19,755 bases of DNA from an uncultured Prevotellaceae bacterium (GTDB taxonomy: Bacteria; Bacteroidota; Bacteroidia; Bacteroidales; Bacteroidaceae), in the NCBI GenBank assembly GCA_902775075.1, contig CACYKX010000029.1, forward strand, positions 1 through 19,755, in the 5' to 3' direction. The notes under the pieces are model-generated. The model was not told where the DNA came from. It saw only the letters and a list, made by a program, of their open reading frames with translations, and ran no database searches. The position numbers were made by a program, and so were the translations under genes. Positions 15,599-19,755 of this stretch are shown here, in pieces (position 1 is the first letter of the stretch; each line of letters starts with the position of its first letter).

Positions 15599-15631
15599 CC
15601 TCAAAGTATTAAACATATATTATTATTTTTT

Positions 15632-15847
15632 ATGAAAAGATGCGGCTTTTTCTTTCGGGTCTGTGATCTCTATGTGGATGGTTTTAAACATCTTACGTGG
15701 GGAAGGACTCTTTGGGTCGTCATCATTATTAAATTAATTATCATCTTTTTCGTTCTCAAATTATTTTTCTTTCCTGACTTCATCGGAGAGCATGCTCAGA
15801 AAGGTCACGAAGATGAATTTGTTAGTAGTAAAATATTAAAAGAATAA
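15632..15847 (+). CDS. DUF4492 small membrane protein associated with cytochrome bd oxidase
   Basis: A 71-residue protein with one long hydrophobic segment (about 26-49, LWVVIIIKLIIIFFVLKLFFFP) after a basic and aromatic N-terminus (FFFRVCDLYVDGFKHLTWGRTLW), ending in a charged tail. The pattern YVDGF..(L/M)TWGR.LW..I.IKL.I.F.VLK.FFFPDF is that of DUF4492, which in Bacteroidota is found immediately before cydA. ATG 15632 is chosen because the promoter overlaps the longer frame. The stop lies 5 bp before cydA, so co-expression is very likely. A role as a small accessory subunit or assembly factor of the oxidase, like CydX in E. coli, is an inference; it is not homologous to CydX as far as I can see. 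Confidence 0.87.
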   Translation: MKRCGFFFRVCDLYVDGFKHLTWGRTLWVVIIIKLIIIFFVLKLFFFPDFIGEHAQKGHEDEFVSSKILKE

Positions 15848-15852
15848 TTCCT

Positions 15853-17427
15853 ATGATAAATGTATTGGAAATAACTTCGACTACTGTCGATTGGTCGAGA
15901 GCTCAGTTTGCTCTTACGGCGATTTATCATTGGCTCTTTGTTCCGCTCACCTTGGGACTGGCTCTGATAATGGGCATCGCCGAAACTTGCTATTATCGCA
16001 CAAAGAAAAGATTCTGGCGTGATGTCTCTCGATTCTGGCAGAAACTCTTTGGCGTTAACTTCGCCATGGGGGTGGCTACTGGTATCATACTGGAATTTGA
16101 GTTTGGTACGAATTGGAGTAATTATTCGTGGTTCGTGGGTGATGTGTTTGGCGCACCTTTGGCCATAGAAGGTATTGTCGCATTCTTTATGGAATCTACT
16201 TTTGTGGCTGTTATGTTCTTTGGTTGGAAGAAAGTTTCGCCTAGTTTTCATCTTGCTTCTACTTGGCTTACGGGTATTGGCGCCACAATCTCTGCATGGT
16301 GGATACTTGTAGCCAATTCGTGGATGCAATATCCTATCGGTCAGACTTTTAATCCTGATACGATGCGCTTCGAGATGAACTCTTTCTGGAATGTTGCCCT
16401 GTCGCCTTTTGCTGTGGATAAGTTCTTCCATACGGTTACTTCTACTTGGATTATTGGTTCGGTATTCTGTATCGCGGTATGTTGCTGGTATTTATGGCAT
16501 AAGCGCGAGGTGAAGTTGGCTGTCGAGAGTATCAAGATAGCATCGTGGGTTGGTATTGCTGCTTCGTTGCTTGTGCTGATGACGGGTGATCATTCTGCCT
16601 ATATGGTGGCTCGCACACAACCGATGAAGTTGGCTGCGATGGAAGCTCTCTATCATGGAGGTGTTGACCAAGGACTAACGGGGGTGGCTTGGGTGAACCC
16701 TTTTGTTCAGGCTGATTATGCCAACAAAGAGGAACCGCCAATGAGGATTGCCGTCCCTCATATGCTTTCGTTCTTGGCTACTCATGATATGCATGGATAT
16801 GTTCCGGGGGTGAATGATATTATCAATGGATATGTTATGCCGGATGGTACTTGCGAGCCTTCGCTCAAACAGAAAATCGAGATGGGTAAGAAGGCTATCG
16901 TGGCTGTCTCTCGTTATCGCAAAGGGGATACAAGTAAGGTTAATCGACAGGTTATCGCTGAAAATATCAGGTATTTCGGTTATGGGTATGTGAAGTCGGC
17001 TGATCAGATTGTGCCGTTTATCCCGGTCAATTTCTGGTGTTTCCGCATCATGGTGGGAGTAGGGTGCTTACTCATCTTGTTCTTTGCAGTTTCGCTCTTC
17101 CTCGTCTATCGTAAGGATTTATCTGCAATTCGCTTCCGTTGGTATTATGCTTTGGCTTTGTTCTTACTTCCTCTTTCTTATCTGGCCAGTGAGTGCGGAT
17201 GGATGGTAGCGGAGTTTGGTCGACAGCCGTGGACGATACAGGATATGCTTCCTACATGGGTTGCCGTGAGTGATATTCGTGCCGGTTCGGTGGCTCTGAC
17301 ATTCTTTATCTTCTTGGTCCTCTTTACTACGATGCTGGCTGTCGCTATCAGCATCATGCTAAAGGAAATCAAGCGAGGACCGGAACATTCTATCGTAGAG
17401 TCGAACAATCAAAATTCTGAATCATGA
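15853..17427 (+). CDS. cydA: Cytochrome bd quinol oxidase subunit I
   Basis: Inner-membrane subunit that binds haems b558, b595 and d and oxidises quinol, reducing O2 to water with high affinity. Seen: DWSRAQFALTAIYHWLFVPLTLGLA with the axial His of the haem b595 site (His26, E. coli His19), GVATGIILEFEFGTNWSNYSW, APLAIEGIVAFFMEST with the conserved Glu, WILVANSWMQYPIG, FFHTVTSTWIIGS with the haem b558 His, the quinol-binding loop start QPMKLAAMEALYH, FWCFRIMVGVG with the axial Met, and GRQPWTIQDMLPT near the C-terminus. At 524 aa it is close to E. coli CydA in length. Stop and cydB start overlap by ATGA. In anaerobes such as Prevotella this oxidase serves in O2 scavenging and nanaerobic respiration. 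Confidence 0.97.
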   Translation: MINVLEITSTTVDWSRAQFALTAIYHWLFVPLTLGLALIMGIAETCYYRTKKRFWRDVSRFWQKLFGVNFAMGVATGIILEFEFGTNWSNYSWFVGDVFGAPLAIEGIVAFFMESTFVAVMFFGWKKVSPSFHLASTWLTGIGATISAWWILVANSWMQYPIGQTFNPDTMRFEMNSFWNVALSPFAVDKFFHTVTSTWIIGSVFCIAVCCWYLWHKREVKLAVESIKIASWVGIAASLLVLMTGDHSAYMVARTQPMKLAAMEALYHGGVDQGLTGVAWVNPFVQADYANKEEPPMRIAVPHMLSFLATHDMHGYVPGVNDIINGYVMPDGTCEPSLKQKIEMGKKAIVAVSRYRKGDTSKVNRQVIAENIRYFGYGYVKSADQIVPFIPVNFWCFRIMVGVGCLLILFFAVSLFLVYRKDLSAIRFRWYYALALFLLPLSYLASECGWMVAEFGRQPWTIQDMLPTWVAVSDIRAGSVALTFFIFLVLFTTMLAVAISIMLKEIKRGPEHSIVESNNQNSES

Positions 17428-18566
17428 GTTACACATTTCTTCAACAATATTGGTGGTTCCTGATTAGTCTGTTAGGAGCCTTGCTGGTCTTCCTTTTGTT
17501 TGTTCAGGGAGCCAATAGTTTGATATTTGTCTTAGGAAAAACACCCGAAGAACGTCGATTGCTGATCAATTCGACTGGGCGTAAATGGGAATTTACTTTT
17601 ACCACTCTTGTTACCTTTGGTGGAGCTTTCTTTGCAAGTTTTCCTTTGTTTTATAGTACCAGTTTTGGTGGGGCTTATTGGTTGTGGATGCTCATCCTTT
17701 TCTCGTTTGTGGTACAAGCTGTAAGTTATGAATTCCAAAACAAACTGGGGAATTTTCTTGGAGTAAAAACCTTTCAGGTGTGTCTTGTTGTGAATGGTAT
17801 CGTCGGACCGTTGCTTTTGGGTGGGGCTGTGGCGACATTTTTTAATGGCAGCAATTTCGTGGTCGATAAAATGAATATCGTGGACAGTTTTCAACCTGTG
17901 ATTAGCCATTGGACAAATGCTAGTTGTGGTCTTGATGCTTTGCTTGATCCTTGGAATGTCGTGCTTGGTGTGGCTATTGTGGCGCTTTCGATGATTCTCG
18001 GTATACTTTATTTGATAAATAATATCGACGACGAGGTTCTGTATAGTCGTTGCCGCCGGAATCTAGGATATGTCTCTGGTATTTTCCTTGTGCTCTTTCT
18101 CATCTTTCTTATTCATATTCTTCTCAAAGATGGTTATGCTTATGACCCTATTTCGGGGGTGATCATGCTCGAACCGATGAAATATCTCTATAATTTTATC
18201 GAGATGTGGCCTTTACTTATAATATTTCTGGTTGGTGTCGCGTTATTATTATATGGTATCATCCGCACAATCATGCAGAGTGGTTTTGAGCGTGGTATCT
18301 GGTTTGTCGGCATAGGCGTAGTGATGGTCGTACTCGTGCTTTTCCTCATTGTCGGATGGAACAATACGGCTTATTATCCGTCTAATGCAGATTTACAGAG
18401 CAGTTTGACGATTGTCAATAGTTCGTCGAGCGAGTTCACACTTCGTACGATGTTTGTGGTATCATTGTTGGTGCCGTTCGTCCTAGCTTATATCGTGTAT
18501 GCTTGGCGTTCTATCGATAAAAAGAAAATCGACCGTAGCGAGATATCGCGGGGCGATGTTTATTAG
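17424..18566 (+). CDS. cydB: Cytochrome bd quinol oxidase subunit II
   Basis: Second structural subunit of the bd oxidase, with eight to nine predicted membrane segments in 380 residues. Family features: YWWFLISLLGALLVFLLFVQGAN with the typical W..LI..L, GRKWEFTFTTLVTFGGAFFASFPLFYSTSFGGAYWLWML, FVVQAVSYEFQNK (like the FR.K segment of other CydB), NGIVGPLLLGGAVATFF and NNTAYYPS.ADLQSSLTIVNSSSSEFTLRTM near the C-terminus (like YP.....LTI.NASSS..TL). The ATG overlaps the cydA stop by 4 bp, so translation is coupled and equal amounts are expected. The last segment FVLAYIVYAWRS matches the C-terminal helix of the family. Confidence 0.96.
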   Translation: MSYTFLQQYWWFLISLLGALLVFLLFVQGANSLIFVLGKTPEERRLLINSTGRKWEFTFTTLVTFGGAFFASFPLFYSTSFGGAYWLWMLILFSFVVQAVSYEFQNKLGNFLGVKTFQVCLVVNGIVGPLLLGGAVATFFNGSNFVVDKMNIVDSFQPVISHWTNASCGLDALLDPWNVVLGVAIVALSMILGILYLINNIDDEVLYSRCRRNLGYVSGIFLVLFLIFLIHILLKDGYAYDPISGVIMLEPMKYLYNFIEMWPLLIIFLVGVALLLYGIIRTIMQSGFERGIWFVGIGVVMVVLVLFLIVGWNNTAYYPSNADLQSSLTIVNSSSSEFTLRTMFVVSLLVPFVLAYIVYAWRSIDKKKIDRSEISRGDVY

Positions 18567-18579
18567 TATGTTTTATAAA

Positions 18580-19341
18580 ATGAAAATGATGAGAAAGACA
18601 TTCTTTCTGTTACTCTTTACGATGGTCCTTTCGCCTGTCATGGCAAATGACCTTCTACCTGTAAAACCGTATCGTAAAGCTCCTGCTAAGAAAACGGTTG
18701 AGAAATCTGTTGCTCCTGATACGGTACAGCACGAAATCTTGTTGCAAACTTCAATGGGCGATATTCGCTTTATCCTCTATAAGGATACGCCGAAGCATCG
18801 CGACAATATGCTTAGACTGGTGCGCAATCATGAACTTGATGGCATGCTTTGGCATCGTGTCATCGCTAACTTTATGATTCAGACGGGCGATCCGTATAGT
18901 AAAGTGGCTAAGGCTGGTGAAGTGCTTGGAGGCCATCAGGTTGGAGGAAAGTTTATTCCTGCAGAAATCTTGTTCCCTAAATATTATCATAAGCGTGGGG
19001 CTGTTGCTGCTGCTCGCGAATCGGATGATACGAATCCTACGCGCCAGTCTTCGGTCTCTCAATTTTATATTGTCTGGGGCAAGCGTTATACTGATTATCA
19101 GATGGATGCTTACCAAAAGGATCTCGATAGCATCTCGAACGATTCTCTAAAGTATACTCCTGAAATTCGTAAGGCGTATTTTGAAAAGGGTGGTGTGCCT
19201 TATCTCGATGGGGCGTATACGGTATTTGGTGAGGTCGTTGATGGATTGGAGGTCGTTGACAGAATTCAAAACGTGGCAACGGATCAATGGGCTCGTCCAA
19301 AAGAGGATGTGAGGATTATCAAGGCTACTGTAGTAAGGTAG
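18580..19341 (+). CDS. Exported cyclophilin-type peptidyl-prolyl cis-trans isomerase
   Basis: A 253-residue protein that speeds cis-trans isomerisation of X-Pro bonds. A signal peptide (MKMMRKTFFLLLFTMVLSPVMA) and a basic, proline-rich linker (about 25-48) are followed by the cyclophilin fold: ILLQTSMGDIRFILY, WHRVIANFMIQTGD carrying the catalytic Arg93 and the Phe98, Met99 and Gln101 pocket residues, GAVAAARESDDTNPTRQSSVSQFYIVWG, and VFGEVVDGLEVVDRIQNV. Compared with small bacterial cyclophilins there is an insertion with many charged residues between QFYIV and the last strands (YQMDAYQKDLDSISNDSLKYTPEIRKAYFEKGG). The first possible start, ATG 18568, is 1 bp after the cydB stop; ATG 18580 gives a more compact signal peptide. 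It is the likely last gene of the cydAB operon. No hairpin terminator is evident after it. Confidence 0.9.
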   Translation: MKMMRKTFFLLLFTMVLSPVMANDLLPVKPYRKAPAKKTVEKSVAPDTVQHEILLQTSMGDIRFILYKDTPKHRDNMLRLVRNHELDGMLWHRVIANFMIQTGDPYSKVAKAGEVLGGHQVGGKFIPAEILFPKYYHKRGAVAAARESDDTNPTRQSSVSQFYIVWGKRYTDYQMDAYQKDLDSISNDSLKYTPEIRKAYFEKGGVPYLDGAYTVFGEVVDGLEVVDRIQNVATDQWARPKEDVRIIKATVVR

Positions 19342-19463
19342 GTCTTGAATTTTTTTGGTGCCTCGCACGCATAAATAATAAAAGGTATAAAATTCGAAAG
19401 TCTATTTATTTGTCAAATATTACGAAAACTTTGCAAAAATCTCGAATTTTTCTCGTGAAAGTT

Positions 19464-19494
19464 TTGGCAGTTTGGCAATAAAGTTATACCTTTG
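19464..19494 (+). promoter_or_regulatory. Strong promoter of the terminal transcript (probably rRNA)
   Basis: TTG at 19464-19466, 20 bp, and TACCTTTG at 19487-19494 fit the Bacteroidota consensus exactly. The AT-rich upstream 19380-19460 could act as an UP-like element. Transcription should start near 19500 with the sequence CTCGCTTTCAGG. Confidence 0.8.
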
Positions 19495-19593
19495 CACTCG
19501 CTTTCAGGAACAAGGCAACAACCTAACAATTGAAGCTCGAATCCTAAGAGTAAGGCAAGAGTCTTACAAGGCTTTTCGCCGCATAAAGAAAGA

Positions 19594-19602
19594 GTTCTTT
19601 GA
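19594..19602 (+). promoter_or_regulatory. boxA-like antitermination element
   Basis: GTTCTTTGA lies about 100 nt after the promoter, in the place of the boxA (TGCTCTTTA type) that loads the Nus antitermination complex in rRNA leaders of many bacteria. It is recognised by likeness only. Confidence 0.45.
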
Positions 19603-19755
19603 AAAGATTTACATAAACAGAGAAGTAGTACAAGAAGCGAGTTTACATAATTAAAAATGTAAAACTTGGGTAATAAAACGAACCGTTCAATTAATTGAAG
19701 GTGCTTTTAGACTTGGTAACTATAAAGGATAATCGTTCTGAACAGACAATTAGAC

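Larger units (their letters stand above)
19342..19755 (+). other. Long untranslated leader region, probably of an rRNA operon (gene outside window)
   Basis: This stretch has no supported ORF. A strong promoter at 19464-19494 is followed by about 250 nt that look like the 5' leader of a ribosomal RNA transcript: a boxA-like GTTCTTTGA at 19594-19602, an inverted repeat GTTTACAT/ATGTAAAAC (19641-19665) and a perfect 14-bp palindrome TTCAATTAATTGAA (19686-19699). The mature 16S 5' end is not reached. The assignment is from general likeness to Bacteroidota rRNA leaders and is not certain; another highly transcribed RNA is possible. Confidence 0.65.

Noticed and set aside
15805..16431. 208-residue minus-strand frame
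   Set aside because: Antisense to the start of cydA, which is beyond doubt; the product is basic and without motifs.
19472..19654. 60-residue frame in the terminal leader
   Set aside because: It begins with a TTG inside the promoter and overlaps the boxA-like element; the region looks like untranslated leader RNA.

Overview
The window looks like a chromosomal segment of a Bacteroidota bacterium, most likely Prevotella/Segatella. Evidence: repeated promoters of the Bacteroidota type (TTG, about 20 bp, TAnnTTTG) in front of genes; a lipoprotein whose acylated Cys is followed by GSDDDD; few Shine-Dalgarno sequences; and family pairings common in this phylum (DUF4492 with cydAB, a DUF975 membrane protein, a GH115-like protein, TolC/HlyD/ABC-2 operons). 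The genus is inferred from general likeness, not from a search.

Left part (1-3810, all + strand): the C-terminal end of a subtilisin-like S8 protease; xseA and xseB, the two subunits of exonuclease VII, with xseA overlapping the protease stop codon by 4 bp; then ilvE (branched-chain aminotransferase) with its own promoter and terminator; then a DUF975 integral membrane protein with a strong terminator. From 3811 to 4322 there is no convincing gene, but there are phased GTTAAC palindromes and an 11-bp tandem repeat.

Middle (4323-9192, all - strand): an outer-membrane beta-barrel protein; a lipoprotein made of two tandem lipocalin-like domains; and a two-gene unit of a shortened GH115-like protein followed by trmB (tRNA m7G46 methyltransferase). 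Divergent to this unit is mrp/apbC (+), an Fe-S carrier ATPase. It converges on the next operon, and each transcript's terminator appears to lie inside or across the 3' end of the opposing gene.

Right part: a minus-strand tripartite exporter operon (TolC-like outer membrane factor, HlyD-like adaptor, two ABC-2 permeases) with no ATPase gene in it. Divergent from it is a + strand respiratory operon: DUF4492 small membrane protein, cydA, cydB (cytochrome bd quinol oxidase) and an exported cyclophilin-type peptidyl-prolyl isomerase packed directly behind cydB. The window ends in a strong promoter and a long untranslated leader with a boxA-like element, most likely the start of an rRNA operon whose 16S gene lies just outside.

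Most genes are ordinary core or efflux functions. The points most worth a second look are the phased palindrome array and tandem repeat at 4009-4281, the reciprocally nested terminators at 10361-10462, the GH115-like protein that seems to lack the central catalytic segment, the ATPase-less exporter, the large Gly-rich insertion in the TolC-like protein, and the DUF4492-cydAB-cyclophilin operon. I saw no clear wholly new system, no CRISPR array, no tRNA and no insertion sequence.
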